Made by a program: the position numbers and the translations under genes. Below are positions 1 through 9,012 of a stretch of 64,000 bases of DNA, in pieces. Below the pieces are notes generated by a model, which saw only the letters and a program-made list of their open reading frames with translations, was not told where the DNA came from and did no database searches. Origin of the DNA: Agrobacterium vitis (GTDB lineage Bacteria; Pseudomonadota; Alphaproteobacteria; Rhizobiales; Rhizobiaceae). Within the stretch, counting starts at the first letter, position 1; each line of letters begins with the position of its first letter. The DNA is taken from the NCBI RefSeq assembly GCF_037039395.1, contig NZ_CP146242.1, positions 1,240,001-1,304,000 on the forward strand, given 5' to 3'.

Positions 1-50
1 CCTTCTTCAAGGCCGCAGAAGACGAGTTGAAAACCGTCAGCCTGCACTGA
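1..50 (+). CDS. C-terminal tail of an unidentified protein (partial)
   Basis: An open frame runs in from the left edge, with codons from base 3, and ends at a TGA at 48-50. It encodes a tail reading FFKAAEDELKTVSLH. It is followed after 24 bases by a strong palindromic terminator, which supports a real gene end. The fragment is too short to identify. It is convergent with trmB. Confidence 0.45.
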   Translation, partial: FFKAAEDELKTVSLH

Positions 51-74
51 GCTTTCATCGATAATGATCGACTG

Positions 75-110
75 AAAACACCCTGCGCCAGGCATTGCGC
101 AGGGTGTTTT
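75..110. terminator. bidirectional intrinsic terminator
   Basis: A perfect 14-bp inverted repeat has left arm AAAACACCCTGCGC at 75-88, an 8-base loop, and right arm GCGCAGGGTGTTTT at 97-110. The A4/T4 ends give a U-run on both strands. It sits between the + strand gene ending at 50 and trmB ending at 178, so it can serve both convergent transcripts. Confidence 0.85.
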
Positions 111-177
111 GATTCGCGTTTTGGATAAAAATCAGAGCGACCCTCGGGGAAGCCTCAATCCTCTTCAAGGCCTTGGA

Positions 178-876
178 TTATGTCCTGCGGAAGGTCAAAT
201 AGGCTGAAGAGCGGCCCTCGCGGCGGGCTTTGGCCTCATAGCGCGTGCCTGGCCAGCCCTCGTAGGGTGTCAGCCAATCGGCGGAGCTTTCGGCCAACCA
301 GTCGAAACCGCCATGGTTGCGGCAATGCAGCAGCGTCCAGTTCACATAGGTATCGATATCGGAGGCGAAGCAGAAACGCGCGCCCGGCTTCAGCACCCGG
401 TGAAACCGCTCCAGATTGACCTGCGAGACGAAACGGCGCTTCCAATGTTTGCGCTTTGGCCAGGGGTCAGCGTAGAGGAGATCGATCTGATCGATCGATG
501 AGGCTGGCAGCCAGTCCAGCAATTGCGTCGCGTCATCGTCATAGACCCGGATATTGGGCAGGCCCTCATCCTCGATCACGGCCAGCAGCTTGGCCATGGA
601 ATTGACGAAGGGCTCGACGCCAATAAAGCCGGTCGTGGCATCGTGTCTGGCACGGTGGGCCAGATGTTCGCCACCACCAAAGCCGATTTCCAGGCGGATG
701 CTCTGCACCGGCACAGGAAACAGTGTCTTCAAATCGCCAGGCGCTGCCGAGCCCAAGTCTAACTTACGTTCAGGCAGGAGATGGGTCATCCGCTCGACCT
801 GCTGGTCGCGGAGCGGCTTTCCCTTGCGGCGACCGAAAAAGGCTTCGGTCGCCCGGCTACGGCGGTCTGTGGTCAT
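178..876 (-). CDS. trmB: tRNA (guanine-N7-)-methyltransferase TrmB
   Basis: This enzyme makes m7G at position 46 of tRNA using S-adenosylmethionine. The 232-aa product has the SAM-binding glycine motif [10 protein letters not shown] in its N-terminal third, and the family signature [15 protein letters not shown] in the middle, which carries the catalytic Asp. Length is normal for the family. The ATG at 876 lies 5 bases downstream of the metK stop, so the gene is probably co-transcribed with metK, whose product makes its methyl donor. The convergent terminator at 75-110 lies beyond its stop. Confidence 0.95.
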   Translation of the reverse strand: MTTDRRSRATEAFFGRRKGKPLRDQQVERMTHLLPERKLDLGSAAPGDLKTLFPVPVQSIRLEIGFGGGEHLAHRARHDATTGFIGVEPFVNSMAKLLAVIEDEGLPNIRVYDDDATQLLDWLPASSIDQIDLLYADPWPKRKHWKRRFVSQVNLERFHRVLKPGARFCFASDIDTYVNWTLLHCRNHGGFDWLAESSADWLTPYEGWPGTRYEAKARREGRSSAYLTFRRT

Positions 877-881
877 CGTAT

Positions 882-2120
882 TCAGCCTTTCAAGGCCTCC
901 TTGAGCGGCTTGACCAGATCAAGCTTCTCCCATGCGAAGGAGCCGTCACGGCCAGCCTTGCGGCCAAAATGGCCATAAGCGGACGTCTTGGCATAGATTG
1001 GCTTGTTGAGATCGAGATGGCGGCGAATGCCGGTCGGCGACAGATCCATCACGCTGCGGATTGCCGCCTCGATCTGGTCCTCGGTATATTTGCCGGTGCC
1101 ATGCAGATCGACATAGATCGACAAAGGCTGGGCAATGCCGATCGCATAAGCGATCTGGATGGTGCAGCGGTCCGCCAACCCGGCTGCAACCACATTCTTG
1201 GCCAGATAGCGGGCTGCATAAGCAGCCGAGCGGTCGACCTTGGTGGTGTCCTTGCCGGAAAATGCGCCACCGCCATGGGGGGCAGCACCACCATAGGTGT
1301 CGACGATGATCTTGCGACCGGTCAGGCCTGCATCGCCATCGGGACCGCCGATCACGAATTTGCCGGTCGGGTTGATATACCACTTGCAGTCGTCGGCAAC
1401 CTTCAGGTCGCCAAACGCTTCGAGAATATAGGGTTCAACGACCGAACGGACCTTGGCCGAATCCCAGCTTTCGTCGAGATGCTGCGTGGAAAGCACGATG
1501 GAAGCGACATCCGAAGGCTTGCCGTCGACATAGCGGACAGTGACCTGGCTCTTGGCATCGGGGCCGAGCTTGCCCACGTCGCCCTCGCCCTTTTTACGGG
1601 CAGCCGAGAGAAGCTGGAGGATCTTGTGGGAGTAATAGATCGGTGCCGGCATCAGGTCCGGCGTTTCGCCGCAGGCATAGCCGAACATAATGCCCTGGTC
1701 ACCAGCGCCTTCGCCGCCTTCGTGGTCGGCAGCCTTGTCGACGCCTTGAGCGATATGAGCCGACTGGGAATGCAGGAGAACGTCGATCTTGGCGGTCTTC
1801 CAATGGAAGCCGTCCTGCTCATAGCCGATGTCGCGGATTGCTTTGCGCGCCGCAGCCTTGAACTTGGCGGGGTTGATCACCTCGTTGCCGTTCTTGTCGG
1901 TCTTCATCAAGCTCGGCGGCAGGCGAACCTCGCCGGCGATCACGACACGATTGGTGGTCGCCAGCGTCTCGCAGGCGATGCGCACTGTCCAGGGATCGAC
2001 CCCGGTTCGTGCCGCTTCACGATAGACCAGATCGACGATTTCGTCTGAAATTCGGTCGCAGACCTTGTCCGGATGACCTTCCGAAACGGACTCACTCGTA
2101 AACAGATAGTTTGAGCGCAT
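882..2120 (-). CDS. metK: S-adenosylmethionine synthase
   Basis: MetK makes S-adenosylmethionine from ATP and methionine in the cytosol. The 412-aa product begins [20 protein letters not shown], with the substrate-binding His at residue 16 and the Mg-binding Asp at 18. It also carries the glycine-rich signature GGGAFSGKD about residue 270. It is longer than the roughly 384-aa enterobacterial enzyme, as is usual in rhizobia. It forms an operon with trmB 5 bases downstream. A palindrome at 2191-2212 about 70 bases upstream of the start is a candidate operator for methionine-cycle control. Confidence 0.98.
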   Translation of the reverse strand: MRSNYLFTSESVSEGHPDKVCDRISDEIVDLVYREAARTGVDPWTVRIACETLATTNRVVIAGEVRLPPSLMKTDKNGNEVINPAKFKAAARKAIRDIGYEQDGFHWKTAKIDVLLHSQSAHIAQGVDKAADHEGGEGAGDQGIMFGYACGETPDLMPAPIYYSHKILQLLSAARKKGEGDVGKLGPDAKSQVTVRYVDGKPSDVASIVLSTQHLDESWDSAKVRSVVEPYILEAFGDLKVADDCKWYINPTGKFVIGGPDGDAGLTGRKIIVDTYGGAAPHGGGAFSGKDTTKVDRSAAYAARYLAKNVVAAGLADRCTIQIAYAIGIAQPLSIYVDLHGTGKYTEDQIEAAIRSVMDLSPTGIRRHLDLNKPIYAKTSAYGHFGRKAGRDGSFAWEKLDLVKPLKEALKG

Positions 2121-2190
2121 GCGGGATTCCCCTCAATGAACCAGATGTTCCTGTGATAAAGGCTCGACGCCTTAAAAACAAGGACACAAC

Positions 2191-2212
2191 GACATAAATA
2201 TATCTTTATGTC
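2191..2212. promoter_or_regulatory. candidate methionine/SAH-cycle operator upstream of metK
   Basis: A 22-bp near-perfect palindrome with arms GACATAAATAT and ATCTTTATGTC differs at one base pair only. It lies 71-92 bases upstream of the metK start and downstream of the praR terminator. The shape resembles ACATAAAGAT-type operators that I recall for ArsR-family SahR/SamR regulators of the methionine cycle in Alphaproteobacteria. The palindrome is seen directly; the regulator assignment is inference. Confidence 0.6.
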
Positions 2213-2243
2213 AGCAAGCCTTTCTGAGAGATGACCAAGACAT

Positions 2244-2273
2244 AAAAAAAGCGGCTTAATCGCCGCTTTTTTT
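2244..2273 (-). terminator. intrinsic terminator after praR
   Basis: Stem GCGGC (2251-2255) / GCCGC (2262-2266) with a 6-base loop is flanked by A7 on one side and T7 on the other. Read on the minus strand it ends in a U-tract. It lies 20 bases after the praR stop and upstream of the metK promoter region, so it insulates metK from praR. Confidence 0.8.
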
Positions 2274-2292
2274 CGAGCCCTGAGGGTCCCGG

Positions 2293-2715
2293 TTATTCCG
2301 CGTCTGCGTCGGCGGCAAGCGCCTTGACCAGATCGACGACTTTACGGCGCACCTTCGGATCGTTGATCTTCACGAAAGCTCGGTTCAGCTGCAAGCCCTC
2401 GGAAGACGAGAGGAAGTCGACGACGTAGTTGGAGCTGGCCGCCTCGGAAAAGCCATTGGCGCCTGCTACAACCTGCTCACCCGGTGCATCCTCGAAAAAG
2501 AACGAGACGGGTACATTCAGAATGCTTGAAATATTCTGCAGGCGGCTGGCGCCGACACGATTTGTGCCTTTTTCGTACTTCTGAATTTGTTGAAACGTAA
2601 TGCCGAGGCTTTCGCCCAGCTTTTCCTGGCTCATTCCGAGCATGGTGCGGCGAAGACGAATCCGGCTACCGACGTGAATGTCGATGGGGTTAGGCTTCTT
2701 TTTGTTTTCGAGCAT
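2293..2715 (-). CDS. praR: XRE-family regulator, PraR/PhrR type
   Basis: This 140-aa protein has a Cro/C1-type helix-turn-helix at about residues 15-70. Its recognition region reads LGITFQQIQKYEKGTNRV and is highly characteristic of the rhizobial group. The C-terminal half has no further recognised domain. In Sinorhizobium medicae the homologue phrR is a low-pH-inducible regulator next to actA (lnt). In Rhizobium leguminosarum PraR represses quorum-sensing genes. The lnt neighbour here fits that context. Start is the ATG at 2715. Its upstream DNA holds two palindromes (2761-2810) that could be autoregulatory. Confidence 0.85.
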   Translation of the reverse strand: MLENKKKPNPIDIHVGSRIRLRRTMLGMSQEKLGESLGITFQQIQKYEKGTNRVGASRLQNISSILNVPVSFFFEDAPGEQVVAGANGFSEAASSNYVVDFLSSSEGLQLNRAFVKINDPKVRRKVVDLVKALAADADAE

Positions 2716-2760
2716 GTGACGATCCTGAAGACGTTGAAATTGATCTTAACCCGTAGCGCT

Positions 2761-2810
2761 TGCAACTTCATATAACGTTACGTTGCACACGCCAGCGCTT
2801 CAAGCGCTGG
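2761..2810. promoter_or_regulatory. inverted repeats upstream of praR
   Basis: Three symmetric elements are seen 46-95 bases upstream of the praR start. TGCAAC at 2761-2766 pairs with GTTGCA at 2782-2787. TAACGTTA at 2773-2780 is an 8-bp palindrome. CCAGCGCTT / AAGCGCTGG (2792-2800, 2802-2810) is a perfect 9-bp inverted repeat around one base. The last lacks a T-run on the minus strand, so it is not an obvious terminator for lnt. Any role as a PraR operator is inference. Confidence 0.4.
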
Positions 2811-2860
2811 ATTACAAGCACTACCAAGCTACAGCACTATGCATTTTTAGGGGTTTTTCG

Positions 2861-4447
2861 TCAATTCACTCTCGATATTAAACCTAAACGAGAAATTACA
2901 GCCACAGATAATAACAAAGCAGTTACCGCCCAAAAGTTGTATTTATTATGATTTACATCGGTTTCAGGCGCAGTATATATCGTAAAAGTTGCATTTTCCA
3001 CGCCTTCAGCGTTTAATAGCAAACCCGAAAACACGCGGCCCCGTCCGTCAATTAAGGCAGAAATGCCATTATTGGCGGCACGAATAATTGGCAGTCCAGT
3101 CTCGACGGCGCGTAATCTGGCCTGTTGAAAATGCTGGAACGGACCTGGCGTATCTCCAAACCAGGCATCGTTGGTGACATTGATAATGGCATTGGCCCCG
3201 GATAATCCCTTAACCATTTCGTCAGGAAAAATGACCTCGTAGCAGATCAATGGATAGAGCTTCAGTCCCCCTGGAAGGGTCATCAGGGAACGGGACGCCC
3301 CTGCAGAAAAGCCTCCCGGCAGGTCGATAATGTTGGTAATACCGAGCTTCGACAGAATGTCCTGCCATGGGACATATTCCCCAAATGGCACAAGATGGAC
3401 CTTGTCGGCGGCGGCAAGGATCTGCCCATGACTATCGATTGCATAGATCGAATTATAATAGCGCGGGGCAATGCCAGCGCCCTGATCTTCCGAACGCACT
3501 GTGCCGGTGATCAGCACTTGGCCCTCCTGCAACGTCCCGGCAATCTGCCGCAAGGCGTCTGGATTTTCGGTGAGGATGAAGGGAATGGTGGTTTCCGGCC
3601 AGACAATCACATCCGGGCGCGGCTGATCGGGCGGCGTCGGCACCGCTGTCAGGCGAAGATGTTTCTCGAAAATCGCAACGCGGTCGGTATCGTCCATCTT
3701 CGCTGCCTGGTCTATATTCGGCTGCACCAGGCGCACCGTCACCTTGCGCCCTTCCGGCTCTGGTAGCGACAGCCGGTAGGCGCCATAGCCGAGATGGCCG
3801 CAGATCAATACTCCCGCCAGCGCCAGACCGAGCTTTGCCCCACGGCGGGTTCCCAGCAGAGCGGGGGCGGCAAAGACGAAGACGGCAAGGGCCGAGACCC
3901 CGAAAAGGCCCAGCACCGCAGCCGATTGCATCATCAATGGAATGGGCATGGCGCCATAGCCGATGGCGTTCCAGGGAAAGCCCGTGGCAATGAAGCTGCG
4001 CAGCCATTCGGTGATGCCAAACATCGCTGCCAGCGCGGCAATCCGGCCAAGGCCTTCGGACCAGAGCAGACGGGCGGCAAGGCAGGCCAAGCCATAGAAC
4101 ACCGCCAGAACCGCCGGAAGGCCGAGCACCGCGAGCGGCAGCGCCCAGGCAAATTCGTCGGCCTCCACCATCAGCGCATTGCCCAACCACCAGAGGCCGG
4201 CAACGAAATAACCGAAGCCGAACAGCCAGCCGATCCAGAAGGCGGACCGCAGCCCTCGCGACCAGCTCCGGTCGGGATTGCCGCTCACACCATCGAGCAG
4301 CCAGACGAGTGTGGAAAAGGAGAAAAACAGAGCCGCAAAGAACCCTACCGGCGGCAATGCCAGCGCCCCGACCGCGCCTGAGGCAATGGCAAGAAGGGCA
4401 CGCCGCCATCCCGCCAGAAGCATGATCCTTGCCGCCAACCGTTCCAT
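2861..4447 (-). CDS. lnt: apolipoprotein N-acyltransferase
   Basis: Lnt adds the third acyl chain to the N-terminal cysteine of lipoproteins in the inner membrane. The 528-aa protein has about six hydrophobic N-terminal segments, from about residue 10 to 230, followed by a periplasmic nitrilase-like domain. The Glu-Lys-Cys catalytic triad is visible in the contexts VIVWPETTIPF, AADKVHLVPFGEY and LYPLICYEVIFP. A final hydrophobic segment lies near the C-terminus. The Sinorhizobium homologue is actA, an acid-tolerance gene. One full copy of the two-hairpin repeat lies directly upstream. Confidence 0.95.
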   Translation of the reverse strand: MERLAARIMLLAGWRRALLAIASGAVGALALPPVGFFAALFFSFSTLVWLLDGVSGNPDRSWSRGLRSAFWIGWLFGFGYFVAGLWWLGNALMVEADEFAWALPLAVLGLPAVLAVFYGLACLAARLLWSEGLGRIAALAAMFGITEWLRSFIATGFPWNAIGYGAMPIPLMMQSAAVLGLFGVSALAVFVFAAPALLGTRRGAKLGLALAGVLICGHLGYGAYRLSLPEPEGRKVTVRLVQPNIDQAAKMDDTDRVAIFEKHLRLTAVPTPPDQPRPDVIVWPETTIPFILTENPDALRQIAGTLQEGQVLITGTVRSEDQGAGIAPRYYNSIYAIDSHGQILAAADKVHLVPFGEYVPWQDILSKLGITNIIDLPGGFSAGASRSLMTLPGGLKLYPLICYEVIFPDEMVKGLSGANAIINVTNDAWFGDTPGPFQHFQQARLRAVETGLPIIRAANNGISALIDGRGRVFSGLLLNAEGVENATFTIYTAPETDVNHNKYNFWAVTALLLSVAVISRLGLISRVN

Positions 4448-4468
4448 CTTCGCCCCCAGGACCTGGCT

Positions 4469-4573
4469 GCTGCATAATTCCTGAAATCGAACTCGATTTA
4501 AGGAGAAAATTATACAGCAGATTTAAGTGTTACAGCGTCCTTTGTGCGTTTTGTAAAACGCACGGCGCTGTAG
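4469..4573 (-). repeat. two-hairpin intergenic repeat, copy A
   Basis: Read on the minus strand, it consists of a hairpin around CAGCGCCGTGCGTTTT and then a second hairpin built from TTAAATCGA.TTCGATTT flanked by CTGCTGTATAATT and GGAATTATGCAG. The same order and sequence occur at 43451-43550 and 53131-53237 on the + strand. It lies immediately upstream of lnt. I recognise it as a typical Rhizobiaceae intergenic palindromic repeat but cannot name the family with certainty. Confidence 0.85.
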
Positions 4574-4707
4574 TCTATAATTTCAAAGACCTCAAATGCT
4601 TGAGATACCTGAAAACGGAAGACGAGCTGCCCTTTTCAACGACAATTCGCCCTTCAAATTTGCGGCAGAGAGCAAGACGCTGCCACAGCCTGCCTGCATG
4701 AATCGAA

Positions 4708-4741
4708 GGGGCGGCAGTTCTTTTTTAAAAACTGCCGCCCC
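4708..4741 (-). terminator. GC-rich hairpin downstream of the corC-like gene
   Basis: A 12-bp perfect stem (left arm GGGGCGGCAGTT, right arm AACTGCCGCCCC) has a 10-base A/T loop. It lies 35 bases past the stop at 4776. There is no U-run after either arm, so it may act with Rho or as an RNA-stabilising 3' end. Confidence 0.55.
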
Positions 4742-4775
4742 GTCTTAAAACCACAGGTGATGGGCTACAGGCCCG

Positions 4776-5807
4776 CTACTTACCCTGCCCGACCGTCTGC
4801 AAATCGGCACCTTCCTGCAAGCGCTTGGCGATTGGCGCCATGCGGGTGATGCGGACCTTCTTCACCCTTCGCGGATCGGCATCGAGAATATGCAGTTCGA
4901 AGCCCGCCACCGCCTGCACCACTTCACCTCGCTGCGGCACCCGGCCAATCGCGGTGGAGAGCAATCCGCCCAGGGTATCGACTTCATCGATTTCCGCACT
5001 GATATCGAAATCAGGACCGATCACCTCGGCGATTTCCTCCAGTTCTATGCGGGCATCGGCCAGATAGACATCCTGGGACACGCGGGTGAACAGCGCCTCT
5101 TCCTTGTCATGCTCGTCCTCGATGTCGCCAACCACCATTTCGACGATATCTTCATGCGAAACCAGTCCATCGGTGCCGCCATATTCATCGATCACCAGCG
5201 CCATCTGGGTGCGGGCAGCCTGCATACGGGCCAGAAGGTCGGAGGCCTGCATGGACGGTGGCACGAACAGGATGGAGCGGATGATGCCCGCCTCCTCCAG
5301 CGTCACGCCGAGATCGACGCAAGCGAGGTCGAGACCGTTGCCGTTCAGGGCTTTCAGGGTGATATAGGAAAGAAGATCGCGGATATGCACCATGCCGCGC
5401 GGATCGTCCAGCGTGTCGCAATAGACCGGCATGCGCGAATGGCCGGTTTGCTGGAACAGTGTCATCAATTCGCCGATGCTGGTCTCGACATCGACAGCAT
5501 GGATATCGGAGCGTGGCACCATGACATCTTCGACACGCACTTCGCGAAAGCGCAGAATATTGTGCAGCATCGCCCGCTCTTCGGCGGAAAAGGCCTCTTC
5601 AGCGGCCCTGTCGGACATCAGCGCATCGGCGATATCCTCACGCAGGCTGGCGCCGGTGGGTTTCAGTATCCGGGCGGCACGCGCCCAGAAAGATGATTGC
5701 GGCTTGTGGGCCGCGGAACTTCGCTGCGGACTAGACCCCTCTTCGGAGGAGGAGCCGTCCTGCTCCTTCGTGGCCTCACTGGCCGATCGTGTCGAAAAAT
5801 CGCTCAT
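4776..5807 (-). CDS. corC: CorC/HlyC-family CBS-domain protein
   Basis: The 343-aa protein has the arrangement of the CorC/TlyC family without the DUF21 membrane domain. There is a tandem CBS pair at roughly residues 90-220 (start REVRVEDVMVPRSDIHAVDV) and a C-terminal transporter-associated CorC_HlyC domain at about 240-320 (IGRVPQRGEVV). Such proteins are linked to Mg/Co homeostasis or are called hemolysin-like, but biochemical roles are poorly defined. The N-terminus is Ser/Glu-rich and low complexity. It is the last gene of the phoH-ybeY run, 12 bases after ybeY. Confidence 0.85.
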   Translation of the reverse strand: MSDFSTRSASEATKEQDGSSSEEGSSPQRSSAAHKPQSSFWARAARILKPTGASLREDIADALMSDRAAEEAFSAEERAMLHNILRFREVRVEDVMVPRSDIHAVDVETSIGELMTLFQQTGHSRMPVYCDTLDDPRGMVHIRDLLSYITLKALNGNGLDLACVDLGVTLEEAGIIRSILFVPPSMQASDLLARMQAARTQMALVIDEYGGTDGLVSHEDIVEMVVGDIEDEHDKEEALFTRVSQDVYLADARIELEEIAEVIGPDFDISAEIDEVDTLGGLLSTAIGRVPQRGEVVQAVAGFELHILDADPRRVKKVRITRMAPIAKRLQEGADLQTVGQGK

Positions 5808-5819
5808 TTTACCGTTCTA

Positions 5820-6350
5820 TCAAACCGGGACTTGACCCGCATAAGGATCAGATAAGCCAAGACCGGCCAAAATGCGAGTCTCCAGTCCCTCCATCTCCTC
5901 CGCCTCATCCTCGGTCATGTGATCATAACCGAAAAGGTGGAGGAATCCATGGACCATCAAATGCGTCAGATGGTCCGTAACCGTTTTGTCCAGCTCCGCC
6001 GCTTCCCGCTCCACCGTCTGGCGGGCAATGACGATATCGCCCAGCATCGGTCCCGGCTTATCGCCGGGCTCTATCGGATAAGCCGGAAAGGACAGGACAT
6101 TGGTCGGCTTGTCCTGCCCGCGCCATTCGCTGTTGATCGCCTGGATCTCGGCGTCACCGGTGAAGACCAGGGAAACCTCCGCTGGCATCGGCGCGAAAGG
6201 CTGGCCTTCAGCAGCGATGAAATCCGCCGCGTGATCCAAAATCCGTATGCTCAACGCCTCAAGTTCCGCCTCATCCGGCCAGCCATCGGTTTCGATAGCG
6301 ATCTGAACGTCAAGTTTCTTCATCAATGACACGTACTCAACCAAGGACAC
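5820..6350 (-). CDS. ybeY: endoribonuclease YbeY
   Basis: This single-strand endoribonuclease acts in 16S rRNA maturation and ribosome quality control. The 176-aa product has the zinc-binding triad in HGFLHLFGYDH, with His at residues 134, 138 and 144. It follows phoH with a 9-base gap, the usual phoH-ybeY-corC order. The start at 6350 is a GTG; an ATG nine codons in (6323, MKKLDV) is an equally possible start because neither has a strong ribosome-binding site. Confidence 0.95.
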   Translation of the reverse strand: MSLVEYVSLMKKLDVQIAIETDGWPDEAELEALSIRILDHAADFIAAEGQPFAPMPAEVSLVFTGDAEIQAINSEWRGQDKPTNVLSFPAYPIEPGDKPGPMLGDIVIARQTVEREAAELDKTVTDHLTHLMVHGFLHLFGYDHMTEDEAEEMEGLETRILAGLGLSDPYAGQVPV

Positions 6351-6359
6351 AGCAACAGG

Positions 6360-7433
6360 TTATTCCGGCTTCTCGCCTTCGGGAGGCTGCGTATAGTGAG
6401 GCTCAGGCTGCGCATATTGGGCATCATAGGCCCTGACGATGCGCCCGACAAGCGGGTGACGCACAACATCGACATCCTTGAAGCGCACGAAGGAGACACC
6501 TTCCACGCCCGCCAGAATATCCAGAGCCTCGACCAGGCCGGATTTGACGCCCCGCGGCAGGTCCACCTGGCTCGGGTCGCCGGTAATGATCATCCGCGAA
6601 TTTTCGCCAAGCCGCGTCAGAAACATCTTCATCTGCATGGATGTGGTGTTCTGCGCTTCGTCAAGGATGATGGCCGCATTGGCCAGCGTGCGTCCGCGCA
6701 TGAAGGCAAGCGGGGCAATTTCGATTACGCCGGCAGTAATCGCCCGCTCCACCTTGTCGCCCAGCATCATGTCATAGAGCGCGTCATAGAGCGGTCGCAG
6801 GTAAGGATCGACCTTTTCCTTCATATCGCCGGGCAGGAAGCCCAGCCGTTCGCCCGCCTCGACCGCAGGACGCGACAGGATGATCTTGTCGACCGCGCCA
6901 CGTTCCAGCAATTGCGCGGCCTGCGCCACGGCCAGATAGGTCTTGCCGGTGCCAGCCGGGCCGGTGCCGAAGACCAACTCGGACCGTTCCAGCGCCCGCA
7001 TATAGGCATCCTGGGTGGGCGTGCGGGCAACAATGGTCTTCTTGCGGGTGGAAATCTGCGCCATGCTGAGCTTGGCCTTACGCTCCAGCGTCGGCAAGGT
7101 CAGCTGGTCGTCGGCGGCCACCGCCATGCGGATCGCGCCTTCCACGTCGGAGGCTTCGACACTGCCGCCGCTTTGCAGCCTGGCATAGAGGAAGTCGAGC
7201 GCCCGGCGCGCCTGGTTGGTGGCCATGATGTCGCCGGAGATGGACACGGAATTGCCGCGTGCACTGGCATTGATATTCAGCCGTTGCTCCAGCAATTTCA
7301 GGTTTTGTTCGAACTGGCCGAAAAGCTCGCTGGCATGCCGGTTGTTCTCGAACGTCAAGATGAAGTGATTGGCGTCGGTCGCGGCGGTTTTGGTGTTGCG
7401 CGAGGGTGAGGTTACCACTTCTGGTGCGTTCAA
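6360..7433 (-). CDS. phoH: PhoH-family ATPase
   Basis: A cytoplasmic P-loop ATPase of 357 aa. The Walker A motif GPAGTGKT lies at residues 158-165 and the Walker B motif IILDEAQN at about 255-262. It is genetically coupled to ybeY, which follows by 9 bases. RNA-related roles have been proposed for the family, but the substrate is unknown. The N-terminal ~110 residues are the usual RNA-binding-like region. It lies 41 bases downstream of miaB. Confidence 0.93.
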   Translation of the reverse strand: MNAPEVVTSPSRNTKTAATDANHFILTFENNRHASELFGQFEQNLKLLEQRLNINASARGNSVSISGDIMATNQARRALDFLYARLQSGGSVEASDVEGAIRMAVAADDQLTLPTLERKAKLSMAQISTRKKTIVARTPTQDAYMRALERSELVFGTGPAGTGKTYLAVAQAAQLLERGAVDKIILSRPAVEAGERLGFLPGDMKEKVDPYLRPLYDALYDMMLGDKVERAITAGVIEIAPLAFMRGRTLANAAIILDEAQNTTSMQMKMFLTRLGENSRMIITGDPSQVDLPRGVKSGLVEALDILAGVEGVSFVRFKDVDVVRHPLVGRIVRAYDAQYAQPEPHYTQPPEGEKPE

Positions 7434-7474
7434 GCGATCAGGCTCCCTATCGGAATTCAGTCCCTGCCCTCACT

Positions 7475-8908
7475 CTAACTCTCTGCCACCTCGGCAAACA
7501 AGCTGTTTGGGCCGATATCCGTGATTCGTACCTGAATAATGTCGCCTATTTGCGAAGGTTTTGCATCAACATTCACAGACTGCAACCACGGGGACCGGCC
7601 GATAATCTGTCCCGGCATCCGGCCCGGCTTTTCCAAAAGCAGGTCCATGGTCTGGCCCACCAGCGAGCGGGCAAAGTCATGCTGTTGTTTTAACAACAGT
7701 TCCTGCAACCGAGCGAGCCGTTCGGTCTTCACGTCCTCGGCCACATGGTCGGGCATGTCGGCACCGGGCGTGCCTGGACGTGGCGAATATTTGAACGAAA
7801 AGGCCTGTGCATAGCCGACCCGCTCGACCAATTTCATTGTGTCTTCGAAATCCGCATCCGTTTCGCCGGGAAAACCGACGATGAAATCGCCTGATATGGC
7901 GATGTCGGGACGCGCCTCCCGGATACGATCGACGAGTGCAATATAGTCGGCAGCCTTATGCCGGCGGTTCATCGCCTTCAGGATCCGGTCGGAACCGGAC
8001 TGTACCGGCAGATGCAGATAGGGCATTAACATCCGCAGATCGCGATGCGCCTCGATCAGCCGCTCGTCCATGTCACGCGGATGGCTGGTCGTGTAGCGAA
8101 GCCGGGCAAGACCCGGAATTTCGGCTAGCTTATAGAGAAGATCGCCAAGGCCCATCTCGCGACCGTCCGGTCCCTTGCCATGCCAGGCATTGACGTTCTG
8201 ACCAAGCAGGGTGATTTCGCGCACGCCGCTTTCCACCAGTCTCTGGGCTTCACCCAGCAATTGGGCAAGCGGCCGGGAAACTTCGGACCCACGGGTATAA
8301 GGCACCACGCAGAACGTGCAGAACTTATCGCAGCCTTCCTGCACGGTCAGAAACGCCGTGATCATCCGGCGCTTGCCAACGATCTTGGTTGGATCAGGCA
8401 GATGTTCGAACTTGTCTTCCACGGCATAGTCGGTATCGACCACCCGCTCCCCGCCCCGCGCCCGCCTCAAGGCCTGCGGCAGGCGGTGATAGGTCTGCGG
8501 ACCGACAACCACATCGACGCCCGGTTCGCGGCGGACGATTTCCTCGCCCTCGGCCTGGGCGACGCAACCGGCCACGCCGATCATGAATTCCTCGCCTCTT
8601 GCGGCGCGAATCTTTTTCATTTCACGCAGCCGGCCCAGCGCCGAATAGACCTTGTCGGCGGCCTTTTCGCGGATATGACAGGTATTGAGCAGCACGAGGC
8701 TGGCTTCTTCCATATCCTCGGTCGATTGATAGCCTTCAGCCACCAGCGCATCGGCCATGCGGCTGCTGTCATAGACATTCATCTGACAGCCATAGGTCTT
8801 GATGAACACCTTCTTCTGCGGCGCAGGTTTTTGCTGGGCAGAGGTATTGTCAACCATGGCGGACACCGGCTCTACCGATGCTGAAAGGCTTGAAATTTCC
8901 TGGGTCAT
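7475..8908 (-). CDS. miaB: tRNA-2-methylthio-N6-dimethylallyladenosine synthase
   Basis: MiaB is a radical-SAM methylthiotransferase that converts i6A37 to ms2i6A37 in tRNA. The 477-aa product shows both iron-sulfur sites: the N-terminal UPF0004 cysteines at residues 41, 77 and 115, and the radical-SAM cysteines 193, 197 and 200 in [14 protein letters not shown] domain forms the C-terminus. An N-terminal extension of about 30 residues, rich in Ser, Gln and Pro, precedes the conserved start [11 protein letters not shown]. Confidence 0.97.
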   Translation of the reverse strand: MTQEISSLSASVEPVSAMVDNTSAQQKPAPQKKVFIKTYGCQMNVYDSSRMADALVAEGYQSTEDMEEASLVLLNTCHIREKAADKVYSALGRLREMKKIRAARGEEFMIGVAGCVAQAEGEEIVRREPGVDVVVGPQTYHRLPQALRRARGGERVVDTDYAVEDKFEHLPDPTKIVGKRRMITAFLTVQEGCDKFCTFCVVPYTRGSEVSRPLAQLLGEAQRLVESGVREITLLGQNVNAWHGKGPDGREMGLGDLLYKLAEIPGLARLRYTTSHPRDMDERLIEAHRDLRMLMPYLHLPVQSGSDRILKAMNRRHKAADYIALVDRIREARPDIAISGDFIVGFPGETDADFEDTMKLVERVGYAQAFSFKYSPRPGTPGADMPDHVAEDVKTERLARLQELLLKQQHDFARSLVGQTMDLLLEKPGRMPGQIIGRSPWLQSVNVDAKPSQIGDIIQVRITDIGPNSLFAEVAES

Positions 8909-9012
8909 GGCGCGCTTTTATACCAATGATCGGCATTAGCAAAGAGTGCCGCCTCATCCCAATGAAAAGCGGCGAAACGAAAAGGGATAGACAGCCCGTT
9001 TTCTATCGTCTG

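Larger units (their letters stand above)
4448..4775. other. 328-bp intergenic region between lnt and the corC-like gene
   Basis: No coding sequence was found here. It holds one full copy of the ~100-bp two-hairpin repeat (4469-4573) and a long GC-rich hairpin (4708-4741) at the 3' side of the corC-like gene. The lnt promoter must lie inside or beyond the repeat. Confidence 0.6.

Noticed and set aside
723..2048. Long + strand open frame (441 codons) opposite metK and trmB
   Set aside because: It lies antisense to two clear conserved genes, has no family resemblance and is a by-product of high GC content.
2121..2292. SAM-II or other SAM riboswitch in the metK leader
   Set aside because: No pseudoknot-type conserved core was recognised. 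The leader contains a palindromic operator candidate and the praR terminator instead.
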